Assembly: GCA_963716925.1 (NCBI GenBank)
Contig: CAVQUX010000014.1
Span: forward strand, 558,001 to 622,000
Length of the DNA: 64,000 nucleotides
Direction: 5' to 3'
DNA from: DAISKN01 sp963716925
GTDB taxonomy: Bacteria; Acidobacteriota; Vicinamibacteria; Marinacidobacterales; SMYC01
Each line of letters starts with the position of its first letter. Within the stretch, counting starts at the first letter, position 1. Below are positions 8,982 through 18,681 of this stretch, one piece after another. The position numbers and the translations under genes were made by a program. The notes under the pieces were generated by a model. The model saw nothing but the letters and a program-made list of their open reading frames with translations. It was not told where the DNA came from and made no database searches.

Positions 8982-10934
8982 ATGTCGAAGACGAACGACC
9001 GCGACCTCGGGATGGGACGCTCGATCAGCCGCCGGGACTTCCTGAACGGCGTTTCCGTCGCGCTGACTTCTTCGGTTCTTCCCACTCCCGCCGTGGGCGC
9101 GTTCCGATCCCTTCAGGCTCGGGAGATCGAGAGCTATCCTCCGACGCGCACCGGAATGCGCGGAAGCCACGCGGGGTCGTTCGAAGTCGCGCACGAGATG
9201 CGCGATGGAAAGACGTGGGATCGACCCGAGACCGTCGACGAGCGCTACGACCTGGTGGTCGTCGGCGGAGGAATCAGCGGACTGTCGGCCGCCTACTTCT
9301 TCAGGAAGCTCCACGGCGAGAGCGCCAGAATCCTGGTCCTCGACAACCATGACGATTTCGGGGGGCACGCGAAGAGAAACGAGTTCTGGCACCAGGGGAA
9401 GATGTACCTGATGAACGGCGGGACCCTCAACGTGGAGGCGCCGGCCCAATATTCGACGATAGCCGCGGGGTTGCTGTGGGAGCTCGGGATCGATCGCACG
9501 CGCTACTACGAATCGGTGGCGAAGGTCTCTGACCTCTACAAGAAGCTCGGGCTCGGCTACAGCGTTTTCTTCGATCGCGAGACCTTCGGCGCCGATCGCC
9601 TCGTGCCCGGCTACGGGAGGCTTCCGATCCGCGAGTTCCTCGCCGCGTCTCCGCTGCCGGACCGAGCGAGGAACGATCTCGCCCGGCTCTACGAGGGCAA
9701 GGAGGACTATCTTCCGGGCCTCTCCTCGGAGGAGAAGAAGAAGAAGCTCGCGCACGTGAGCTACCGCGACTATCTCCTCGAGATCGCGAAGGCCGACCCC
9801 GGCGTCGTCCCCTTCCTCAATTCGAGGCCCATGGGTCTGTTCTGCACCGGGATCGACGCCGTTCCCGCGCTCTACGCCTGGGAGATGGAGTTTCCCGGCT
9901 TCTCCGGGCTCGGGCTCGAGCCGACGCCTCCCGAGAGGCTACTCGCCGAGCCCGGCGGAGCGCACGGCCGCGAGAACGGCGCCCGGGCCGACTCGGGCGA
10001 CCCCGACATGTACTTTCCCGACGGCAACGCCACCATCGCGCGTCTTCTCGTTCGGGCTCTGCTTCCGAAGGCGGTCCCCGGACGCTCGATGGAGGACGTC
10101 GTCGCCTCGCGGATCGACTACGGCCTTCTCGACCGCGGCGAGAGCCCGGTGCGCATCCGCCTCGAGAGCACGGTGGTGAAAGTCGAGCACGACGGTCCGG
10201 TCGAGCGAGCGCGGGAGGTCTCGCTCACGTACGTCCAGAGAGGCCGGGCCTTCCGGGTGCGCGCGGGAGCCGCAGTCCTCGCCTGCTGGAACAACGTGAT
10301 TCCCTACATCTGGAGCGAGATACCCGAGGACCAGAAGAAGGCGCTCCTCGACGGGGTGAAAGCGCCTCTGGTCTACACCAGCGTTCTCGTTGCCAACTGG
10401 GAGTCTTTCGTGAAGGCCGGAGTTTCGGGAGTCTCGGCGCCGGGGAGCTACCACGTGAGCCTCGGGCTCGGCCCTTCGCTCTCGCTCGGCGACTATCGCT
10501 CGTCCCAGGACCCGGAGTCTCCGATCGTGGTCCGGATGTCGCGCTACCCGTGCTCTCCCGGACTCTCGCGGCGCGAACAGCACCGCGTCGGCCGCCAGGA
10601 GCTCCTCTCGACCGACTTCGAGACCTGCGAGCGCAACATCCGGGATCAGCTCGGAAGGACCCTCGGTTCCTACGGCTTCGACCCGGCGAGCGACGTTCTC
10701 GCCATCACCGTGAACCGCTGGCCCCACGGTTATGCCTACGCCTACAACACGCTCTACGATCCGGAGGAATGGGCCTTCACATCGTCGCCTTCGAGGCCCG
10801 CGATCCGCGGCAGGCGGCCTCTCGGAAGAGTCGCCATCGCGAACGCGGACGCCGCCGCGAGCCCGCACACCGACGCGGCCATTGACGAGGCCTACCGGGC
10901 GGTGATGGAGATCGCGTCAGCTTCCGATTCGTAG
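8982..10934 (+). CDS. Tat-exported FAD/NAD(P)-binding oxidoreductase
   Basis: A 650-residue flavoprotein resembling the spermidine-dehydrogenase-like or NAD(P)-binding amine oxidoreductase group. A twin-arginine signal SRRDFLNGVSVALTSS (about residues 15-30) precedes the Rossmann motif VVVGGGISGLSAAYFF (about 90-105) and the following DNHDDFGGHAKRNEF. These two together are characteristic of this group of periplasmic flavin oxidases. The C-terminal segment RVAIANADAAASPHTDAAIDEA is the usual second FAD contact. The start chosen is the ATG at 8982; an upstream TTG at 8946 would only add a non-signal extension. The last 18 bases overlap, tail to tail, the BON-domain gene on the other strand. 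Substrate unknown. Confidence 0.85.
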   Translation: MSKTNDRDLGMGRSISRRDFLNGVSVALTSSVLPTPAVGAFRSLQAREIESYPPTRTGMRGSHAGSFEVAHEMRDGKTWDRPETVDERYDLVVVGGGISGLSAAYFFRKLHGESARILVLDNHDDFGGHAKRNEFWHQGKMYLMNGGTLNVEAPAQYSTIAAGLLWELGIDRTRYYESVAKVSDLYKKLGLGYSVFFDRETFGADRLVPGYGRLPIREFLAASPLPDRARNDLARLYEGKEDYLPGLSSEEKKKKLAHVSYRDYLLEIAKADPGVVPFLNSRPMGLFCTGIDAVPALYAWEMEFPGFSGLGLEPTPPERLLAEPGGAHGRENGARADSGDPDMYFPDGNATIARLLVRALLPKAVPGRSMEDVVASRIDYGLLDRGESPVRIRLESTVVKVEHDGPVERAREVSLTYVQRGRAFRVRAGAAVLACWNNVIPYIWSEIPEDQKKALLDGVKAPLVYTSVLVANWESFVKAGVSGVSAPGSYHVSLGLGPSLSLGDYRSSQDPESPIVVRMSRYPCSPGLSRREQHRVGRQELLSTDFETCERNIRDQLGRTLGSYGFDPASDVLAITVNRWPHGYAYAYNTLYDPEEWAFTSSPSRPAIRGRRPLGRVAIANADAAASPHTDAAIDEAYRAVMEIASASDS

Positions 10935-11612
10935 TTTGCTTTCGACCGAAAGCACCCCGGGCGTTCCCCGGATGATCGACTCCGCCTTCTGCTTCTCGAG
11001 CTGGGTGCCCACGACTCCGGTGATGATGACACGGCTGCCCGAGACGATGATGTGGATGGGCGGGATGGGCATGGAAGCGAAATTGGAGAACGTGGAGTCG
11101 CTGTAGAGGCGGTTCGCGAGGACATCTCGAAGCCTCTGGTCCGATAACGATGCCGGCAGGACTTCGATGTCGTTCTTGAACTCCTGGATTCCGATGATCT
11201 TGTGGAGCCGTTTTTCGATGTCCGTCTTCTTGTACGGCTCGGTCACCCAGCCGAAGACCGCGACCTTTCCCTCCTTGATGAACGCCGAGCAATCGTCGAA
11301 AACCGTGAAGCGGCTGTACTTCCGGATCTCCTTGACCACTTCCTCCCCGAGCTTCTGGTCGCTCTCCGCCGCCGCGATCTCGATGTCCGCGTCCGCGGTC
11401 TGGACCTCGGGCTGCCCGAGGGCGATCTCGAGCGCGCGGCTCTTCTGGAAGATATTCCGCACCTGGCCCTTCAGGGTGGCGGTTCCTCCCTGGAACGAGA
11501 CCTGCAGCTTGATCTTGTCTTTCCCCAACCCCTTTTCGATCTCCGCGCGGACCTGTTCGTCCGGTCTTTGAACGAAGCTCAAGAGCGAGAGCGCAAGGAC
11601 GGAGGCGATCAT
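10917..11612 (-). CDS. BON domain protein
   Basis: A 231-residue exported protein with three BON-like units, around residues 15-75, 85-150 and 150-230, each ending in a glycine-rich hydrophobic turn (GTATLKGQVRN, GKVAVFGWV, SRVIITGVVGT). BON domains bind membranes or hydrophobic ligands and occur in osmotically regulated lipoproteins such as OsmY. Residues 1-12 form a minimal signal peptide without an N-terminal Lys/Arg, so the true start may lie slightly elsewhere. The gene converges on the flavin oxidoreductase with an 18-base overlap and appears monocistronic. Role inferred as envelope maintenance. Confidence 0.85.
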   Translation of the reverse strand: MIASVLALSLLSFVQRPDEQVRAEIEKGLGKDKIKLQVSFQGGTATLKGQVRNIFQKSRALEIALGQPEVQTADADIEIAAAESDQKLGEEVVKEIRKYSRFTVFDDCSAFIKEGKVAVFGWVTEPYKKTDIEKRLHKIIGIQEFKNDIEVLPASLSDQRLRDVLANRLYSDSTFSNFASMPIPPIHIIVSGSRVIITGVVGTQLEKQKAESIIRGTPGVLSVESKLRIGS

Positions 11613-11652
11613 GCGGGTTTCTCCTTCCGGGTGGGTGCGGATGGATTCTAGC

Positions 11653-12466
11653 TCACTTCTTCGGCCTCGGCATGAAGTCGGGGCCGATATCGCTCTCGAA
11701 TCCAGCGGCCTGGCGGTGCCCGCCGTTCTGGAAGGCGCGGGCTACGACCGCGACGTCGAAGTCCTCGCGCGAGCGGAGGGACCACTGGCGCTTGCCGTCG
11801 CCGCGGTCGAAGTAGAGCGCGACGAAAGGCGCATCGGGATACCGCTTCAGCATCTCCTCACCGACTTCGGATCCGAGGAGCGGGGCGTTCACCACCGGAA
11901 CCCGGTATCCGGCGAGCGTCTCCATGCGCACGCTGGAGCAGACCAGTGCCACGAGCTCCCTCTGGTATCGGAGGAGGATCGTCCCTTCCTCGGCGAGCGT
12001 CGCCGGGTCGAGGGCGCTCCAGACCGCGAAATCCATGGGGTACGAGCTCAGTCCGGCGAAGACCTCGCGGCTCCTCGGGAGCTGGTGGAGCCAGAGGTCC
12101 CGGTCCATGACGTATTGCAGGATCTCGGGCACCGGCTGCCCGGGATGAAAGAACTCCCAGCTCAGGACGGCTCCGCTCTTCTGGTTGTCGAAGATCGCGT
12201 AGTCGAGGCCGCGAAGCTCTTCTTCCGCCGTCCGGTGATGGTCGATGACGCGAAGGCTCGATGCCCGCTTTCGCATGGCTTCGATCTCGGCGCGAGGGTA
12301 GGCGAAATCCAGGATGTAGACGTCGCTCCCCGCGGGAATCGGAGGCGGCGGGACTCCGTGCTGGACGGGCAGGTAGCGCGCTTCGTCGCCCAGCCGCTTC
12401 CAGGCCGCCCAGGCGGACGCCGAAGCCGTCGGCGCAGAAAGCGTGGTAGAGAACGAAAGTGCCCAT
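11653..12466 (-). CDS. DHH family phosphoesterase, single frameshift
   Basis: A DHH-superfamily phosphohydrolase of about 270 residues (oligoribonuclease/DHHA1-like). The true N-terminus MGTFVLYHAFCADGFG starts at 12466 in one frame. From about 12415 the protein continues in another frame as AAWKRLGDEARYLPVQHG, so the reading frame is split by one extra base in the run GTCCGCC. Removing one C gives a continuous family-typical sequence. The DHH motif VIDHHRT is at about residue 80, and a glycine-rich GGHRQAAGFE block lies near the C-terminus. The long frame that starts at 12522 is an artefact of the shift. I judge the gene probably intact in the organism and the indel a consensus error. Confidence 0.8.
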
Positions 12467-12603
12467 CCCGAAATCCTATCCCAAGGAACGGACTTTTCCG
12501 CTATGCGGGCCTGTGATAACATCCTTGGATCCGGACGCCGCCAAACGCTGGCAAGATCCCCGCGCGGCCCCGGTTCATTGACTCGAAAGGATTCGACCCC
12601 AAC

Positions 12604-13675
12604 ATGAGACGCACGCTGCTCGTATCGCTTTGCCCGATCCTCCTCGCGCTTTTCGCCTGCGCCTGCGGAGAGGAAGACGGCTCTCCGAGCTCTCCTTCGG
12701 CAGGCGCCACCTCGGGAGCAAAGACCGCCGGCGGGGTGATCGCCTCGACCGACCCTTCGCTCACGGCTCCCACGACCCAGTCGCCTCCCATCGGGGAGTC
12801 GGTCCTGGACCTGCAGCCCGAGCTCGTGATCGGCAACGCCACCGGCGGTTCGGGAACGCGTACCTACACCGTAGACCTCGCCCTCGACTCGGCTTTCCTC
12901 ACGATAGCGTTGACCGAGACGGGAATCAGCGAGGGGCTCGGCGGGATCACCAAGTGGCGGGTGACGGAGCCGCTCGAACCGGACACGAAATACTTCTGGC
13001 GGGTGGCTGCGGTGACCAGTGCCGGCGCCGGACCTTATTCCGCCGTCTCGGAGTTCCGGGTGCGCGAGCCCTTCAAGGCCGACCGGCCGACGGGCTCTCT
13101 CGTGGTCTTCGATCCCTTACCAACGGTTCTTCGGTCGGAGAGGTCATGGGGGAATGCTTCGTCCCGGCGGCTGGCAGCCCCAGACGAACCAGGACTGCCT
13201 GCGCTACCAGATCCCGACGCATCCGAAGTGGACGCGTCGAGTTCACCACCACCAACCTGAGCACCCCCAACCCGGTGCGCGGGCAAGCGCATCCTCTTCA
13301 GCATGTGGGACCCGAGCAAAGGCGACTACCGCGAGAACCCCTACCGGGTGAACATTTCAAAGCTCGATTACAGCACCACCAAGTTCGACGACGTGCGCCT
13401 CCGCTGGATCTCCCGCGGCGAGGAGCACAATGCCGGCATCAGCTTCTTCGACTTCGAGCCGCAGCTCGTCTACGAGTGGAAACTGGAGTGGGGAGACTTC
13501 CCGGGCAGCCGCGACCAGCACGTAAAGGTGTTCCTGGACGGGATCGAGATTCTCAACCGCAACTACGGGCCCGTCTACCATCCCGAACCCGCACTGGGTC
13601 GAGCTCGGGAACTGCGATCGCGATGAGTCGCTCGAGCTGGCGATCTTCTCGAACATCCGAATCGGAGCGAAATAG
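12604..13675 (+). pseudogene. lipoprotein with fibronectin-III-like domain, multiply frameshifted
   Basis: The gene encodes a lipoprotein: the signal ends LFACACGEE at residues 15-23. A low-complexity Ser/Gly/Thr linker and an FnIII-like segment (about 60-150, ending AGPYSAVSEFRV) follow. The protein then continues through at least five frame changes: near 13117 (CCC, one C missing), 13147 (GGGG, one G missing), 13230, 13277 (GGG, one extra) and 13578 (CCC, one extra). The rejoined product contains RPGGWQPQTNQDCLRYQIPT, MWDPSKGDYRENPYRVNISK and a coherent end HWVELGNCDRDESLELAIFS. Such lipoproteins with a secreted beta-sandwich C-domain are common in Acidobacteriota; the function is unknown. 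Nearly all breaks are homopolymer changes, favouring sequence error over decay. Confidence 0.7.
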
Positions 13676-13690
13676 CTGATGATTGCTAAG

Positions 13691-15048
13691 TCAGCCTTCC
13701 GCTTCACCAGTTCCCCCCGGTTCAGGTGGATCTTGTCGAAGCTCGAGGCCGAGATCACGTAGTACCAGGGAGCGAACCGCTTCGTCAGGGCATCCGCGGT
13801 TTCCCGCCCCTTCTTCACGTTCTCTTCCCATTTCTTGTAGGCCTCGGAGAGCGACCGGTTCGTCCGGTCCTCGTCGGTAAGAGCGCTCTCCTCCTTGCCC
13901 TCGAACGCGGTGTTCGCGGGCCTGGGCGGGGCCGTCACCAGGGACTCGTCGAAAGCGGCGGAGACGAAGAGATAGCGGTTCTCGCCCGGACCGCTCGCCT
14001 GATCCGACGTGGCCTCGGCGCCGGCGCTGATGGCCTCGCCGGTTCCATAGAGGATCTCCCCGAACCGCAGGGTGTAGACGATGCCCTCGTCCGTCGAGAC
14101 CTGAAGCTCTCCCTCGTTCGACATCATGTCGCCGGTTCGCGTCAGGTAGTAGCCGCGGGTCTGGAGGGACATCATGTCCTCGCGGGAGACGGTGAGGGCC
14201 TGGAGCCTTTCGGTGATCCCTTGCGGTTTGGGCCGCACCCCGACGATCTTGAGCTCGTCGACCTCGCGCAGGAGGTCGTTCATCTTCAGGCTGTCCACCT
14301 CCTGGTTCGCCTGCATGCGGTTCGCGGCCCAGGTGTCGCCTTTCTTCTCCAGCTGCACCGTGTCGCGCATGTCGACCATCAGCGTCCGCTCGTCGATGGA
14401 ATAGTCGTTCAGGACGACCTTGTCGATCTTGGAGCGCTCGACCTGGAGAAGGTCTTTCTCGATCCAGTCCTCGAATTTCGTCGAGATGTCCACGTCGATC
14501 CTGGCGGCGTAGACGCGCTTCTGGTCGGGAACGCGCACGAAGTGGAACCCCTCCCTCCCCTCGATCTCCTTGCCGATGATGAGGTCCGCGAGGACCGCGT
14601 CGCCCTCGCCCTTGATGGTGACGCGCTTTCCCCGACCCTGGAGCGTGGTCGACGTCTCGTCCAGGGGATCGAGGACACCCAGCGCCTCGTGGTCGGCCAC
14701 GTTGTCCGAGCGGAAGTCTTCCTTCTTGATACCGATGACTCCCGCCGCCGTCTTCGCCAGGCGGTCCTTGCCGTCCGCGGGATAGCCGTGGTGCGAGGGG
14801 ATGGTCCAGAGTCCGTTCTGATTCGTGACCTTGAACGGCTTCGCCGCCGCCGTTCCCTCGTCGAACTCGATGACTTCGAGGGTGGTCGCGGCGTTCGGAT
14901 CCTGGAAGTTGGGGAAGAACGCCTCCCCGACGTCGCTGAAGGCGCTCGGAGTGACGTTCCGCGGGGCGGTGACGAGCGCCACCACCGCGAGAAGCGCCGC
15001 GGCCCCCGCGAGAGTCTTGGTCAGCTTCATCTCGCTTCGCGTTTCCAT
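13691..15048 (-). CDS. DUF4340 domain protein of the Gld-type ABC operon
   Basis: A protein of about 450 residues with an N-terminal membrane anchor (TLAGAAALLAVVALVTAP, residues 10-27) and a large extracytoplasmic DUF4340 domain. This is the usual third gene beside GldA/GldFG transporters. The start ATG at 15048 shares its A with the upstream stop (TGATG). The open frame does not stop at the natural end but runs on into the antisense of the lipoprotein gene. One base missing in AAGGCTGA would restore a stop at 13691-13693 directly after GELVKRKA, matching the usual family end. I therefore end it there. The role in transport is not established. Confidence 0.75.
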
Positions 15049-17800
15049 CAGACGTCTCCTTTGATCGGATCGACGGGGCTCACCGGGCTCGGCGCCGGCG
15101 TCTCTTCCTTCCGCAGCCGGCGCGCGGCGCGGGCTCCTTCGCGCTCGCGCTTCTCGCGGCGGATGAAGATGTAGACCCCCAGGAGGAACACCGGAATCGG
15201 AGGGAGCAGCACCGCGAGCGTGCGGATGCCGCTCTGGATCCGGCGGATCTGCGTTTCCATGCGCTCTTCGCTCGCCCGGACCTTCGCCTCTTTCGCGGAC
15301 TCGATGTTGGCCTTCGCCACCTCGAACCGGCGATTCTCCACTTCCTGAAGATTCCTCGCCATGATCTGCTTCGTCTGGGCGTCGAGGTCGTCGCGGTTCT
15401 GGACCTCGGCGACCTTCTCGTCGAGACGCCTCTGTGCGGCGGCGAGAGCTTCCTGCGCCTCCTTCTCCGCCGCCTGCTCGTCCGCCGTGCGCTGCTCGAT
15501 GAACGACTGGGTCTGGGCCTCGACCCGGGCGAGAGTCCGGTGGCGGACGCGCCGGTTGCGAAGCGCGACGAACGATTCGTCGCCCACGAGGCTGTCCATG
15601 GAGTTCAGGAAGAAGGTGACGTTGTCGAAGTTCAGATTCCCGGGGCCGAGCCTCCGGATCTCGAAGAACTGCTCGGAGATGAAATCGACGTCGGCGATGA
15701 AGATCGCACGAACGCCCGGTTTCGCCGGAAGCCTCCGTCTTGCCCTCCGGCCCTTCCGCGGGCTTTTCGGCCGCCGCCTCGGTGACCTCGGCGGCGAGGG
15801 TGTAGGCGACCCCTTCGGGCCGGTGAGGGAGGTTCCGGTTCAAGGACGCGCCGAGGAAGCTCCTCTGCACCATCTGAAAATAGGGGAACCGCCCGGAGAA
15901 CTCGCCGGTCTCGAGGAGCGGGCGATAGGTCGCACCCTCCTTCGCTGCCGACTCGACCTGGCCCGGATAGAGGAGAACCACTTGCTCGAGGTGCGCGCTC
16001 GCGACGTGGCTCTGGTTGAAGACCTCGGGGTTCTGGTTGCCGCGTCCGAGGAACACCACCTCCGGCGGCAGGTGCGCGAGGTCGGGGTGGGGGTTGTAGC
16101 TGTCCCAGGTGATCATCGCCGGATCCCACCGGAACCCGAGCTCCGCGAGAAAGCCGCGGATGTCTCCCTTCGGCTCGGGCGGCGGCTGCCCCTGGCGCAT
16201 GAAGGGATTCATGCCCGCTCCCGGCTCCTCCGCCGGCGCGAGCCCGAGGTTCACGATGGGCAGCGGATCGTCGAGGAGGAGCGCGGGAGTCCCCTGCTTG
16301 ATGAAAGCGAGGAGGTTGTCCATCTCTTCCTGGCTGAGGGAGGAGGGGAGCACCGCCAGGACTCCGTCCACCTTCTCGGTGATCGCGGCCCTCGGATTGA
16401 TCTGCACCACCTCGTACTGCTTCTTGAGCTCGTCCACCACCGACCACGCGGGAGTGGACTGCATGGTGTTGAAGTCGAGCCCGCCGAAGAGGCGAAGCTG
16501 CGTGGTGACGACGCCGATCTTCTTCCTCTCGGTATTGGCGACGACGCGGATGCTGCGCGCGATCTCGTACTCCGCGGGGAGCCCCCGGTCGAAGAACGGG
16601 ATGACCTGCTCCTCGGCGCCGCAGGTGAACGCGAGGCCCAGGAAGACTTCGGAGAACCCGGCGCGCGCCCCCTCGAGGTTCGGGATCTCCCGCGCCTGGA
16701 TTCCGAACTTCTCCCGCGCTTCCCGCGCCTGATCGCTGAAGGGCTCGGTGTCGTGGATGACGAGCTGGACCTTGCTCCCGCTCGCGGACGCGATCTCCTT
16801 CAGGAGGCCGACGACGTTCGCCCTCGTCTGGACGTAGGGCTCGGGAACGTTGGGGCTGACGTAGGCCTGTACGAACACCGGCCGGTGGGAATCGAGCTCG
16901 TGCAGCAGGCGCCGGGTCTCGGGGCTCAGCGAGTGGAGCCTTTCCGCGGTCGTGTCCGCGCGAAGGCCGAGCCTTCCGACGAGCGCGAGCCCGGAGATCG
17001 CGATCACCAGGATCGCCGCCGCCCGGACGAGGTGATGGGTCGACATCTTCAGACCCTCGGCCTCGCGCGGCCAGTGGCGCCGGCTCACGAGGAGCACGTT
17101 GAGGTACAGGAAGAAGCCGCCGACCACGAGGAAGTACAGGAGGCCCGTGAGGCTCAGGACGCCGCGGCCGAAGTCCTCGAAGTGAGGGAAGACCCCGAGA
17201 GGCTGGAGGAGCCTCGCGGCTCCCTCGCCGACGACGGCGGCGAGAGGCTGCAGGAAGACGCCGATCCCGCAGAAGACGGCGCCGAGGATGAAGGCGATGG
17301 TCACGTTCGAGGTGAGCTGCGAAGCGACCATCCCCACGGCGATGAGCGAAGCCCCCGCGAGCCAGAAGCCGAGGTAGTTTCGCGAACATGAGGCCGAGGT
17401 CGGGGCTTCCGAGCCAGAGGAGCACCACCACGTGGCTGAGCGACATCACGAGAGCGACGGTATAGATGGAGAGAACGCCGAGGTACTTTCCCAGGACCAC
17501 TTCGAGATCGGTCGCGGGAAGGGTGAACAGGAGCTCGTCGGTTCCGAGCTTCCTCTCCTCGGCCCATACCGACATCGTGAGCGCGGGGATGAAGAACACC
17601 AGGAGGTAGGGAAAGACGGCGTTCAGGGAGTCCAGGTTCGCGAGGTTGTTGAGGAAGAACCGGTCCTGCCAGAAGGCCGCGGCGGCGCTCAGGAAAATGA
17701 AGAGGGTGATGAATACGTAGCCCGTGGGGTTGCTGAAGTACATCCGAAGGTCGCGCTTCACGATCGCCCGGACGACGTTCCAGTTGATCTTCCTCATCAT
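15048..17800 (-). CDS. fused ABC-2 permease (GldF-like) and GldG-like auxiliary protein, two frameshifts
   Basis: A protein of about 915 residues combining an ABC-2 permease with about six membrane helices (residues 15-260) and a periplasmic GldG/DUF4350-type domain (about 270-760). A coiled coil (about 770-840, rich in Ala/Glu/Arg) and a last membrane helix (LLPPIPVFLLGVYIFIRR) end it. Two single-base insertions interrupt it. An extra A in AAAC near 17378 splits LMFANYLGFW, and an extra G in GGG near 15718 splits ETGVRAIFIADVDF. Correcting both gives one continuous frame. The start ATGA at 17800 overlaps the stop of the ATPase gene. The family is needed for gliding in Bacteroidetes but is widespread in non-gliders, where the substrate is unknown. 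Confidence 0.8.
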
Positions 17801-18558
17801 GATGCCGCCACCTCCTCCATCTCGTCCCGCGTCAGGCGGTAGAAGCGTGCTTCGAGAGAGCCGTTCTCCTTGAGCTCCGCCGGAGTCCCCTCGAACACCA
17901 GCCTTCCGTTGTGGACGAAGAGTACGTGGTCCGCGATGGCGTCCGCCTCCTGGAGAATGTGGGTCGAGATGAGGATGGTCTTGCTCCGGCCGAGCTTCTT
18001 GATGTTCTCGCGGAAGTGCCGGATCTGGTTCGGGTCGAGACCCGCGGTCGGCTCGTCCATCACCAGGACCTCGGGGTCGTGGAGAAGAGCCTGCGCGAGC
18101 CCGACTCTCTGCCGCATCCCTCGAGAGAGCTTTCCGATGGGCTTCTCCATCACCTGCTCGAGGGCGCAGAGCTCGCGCACGGCGGCGATCCGCTCCTTGA
18201 GCTTCTGGGGCCCGAGCTCCCGGGCTTCGCCGAAGAACTCGAGGAGCTCGAGCGGAGTCATGTCGGGGTAGAGAGGGCCGTTCTCCGGGAGATAGCCGAG
18301 GCGCTTCGAGGCCTCGATCCGCTCCCGGTGCACGTCGAGCCCCGCGATCCTCGCGGCTCCCGCGCTCGGAGCGAGAAAGCCGGTGAGCATCTTCATCGTC
18401 GTCGTCTTTCCCGCGCCGTTCGGTCCGAGGAACGCGACGATCTGCCCCTGGGGGATCGCGAACGTGATGTTCTCGATGGCGATGAACGGTCCGTAGTACT
18501 TCGTGAGGCCCTGGGCCTCGATCATCGTTTTCGAGGCATTCGAAGAATCCGGTTCCAT
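17797..18558 (-). CDS. ABC transporter ATP-binding protein, GldA-like
   Basis: A 253-residue ABC-2-type ATPase with Walker A GPNGAGKTT (residues 45-53), Q-loop region YLPENGPLYPDMT, signature LSRGMRQR (about 145), Walker B VLVMDEPTAGLDP and H-loop ISTHILQE. The ENGPLYPDMT stretch is typical of the gliding/GldA-NatA branch. A very strong ribosome binding site AAGGAGGT sits 11 bases before the ATG at 18558, which fixes the start. It leads the operon gldA - gldFG - DUF4340. The Shine-Dalgarno lies inside an imperfect dyad (AAGGAGGT-AACC-ACCTT), which could fold and modulate translation (inference). Confidence 0.93.
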   Translation of the reverse strand: MEPDSSNASKTMIEAQGLTKYYGPFIAIENITFAIPQGQIVAFLGPNGAGKTTTMKMLTGFLAPSAGAARIAGLDVHRERIEASKRLGYLPENGPLYPDMTPLELLEFFGEARELGPQKLKERIAAVRELCALEQVMEKPIGKLSRGMRQRVGLAQALLHDPEVLVMDEPTAGLDPNQIRHFRENIKKLGRSKTILISTHILQEADAIADHVLFVHNGRLVFEGTPAELKENGSLEARFYRLTRDEMEEVAAS

Positions 18559-18681
18559 GAAGGTGGTTACCTCCTTAATAAGGACGTAAGCTCGGCCGCG
18601 TCCCGGGGGGCCGCGGAACTCACGATTCTAGGCCAAATGGCATCCCCCGATCCAGACGCTGTGGATTAACATCCGTCCACA

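Noticed and set aside
13357..17337. A single 1,326-residue protein
   Set aside because: The frame joins GldG, out-of-frame GldG, DUF4340 and antisense lipoprotein sequence. The middle and end are Arg/Pro-rich shadow translation created by indels.
12400..17400. Programmed ribosomal frameshifting as explanation for the split frames
   Set aside because: The shifts occur in unrelated genes, in both directions and at random homopolymers, with no slippery sequence plus structure pattern.
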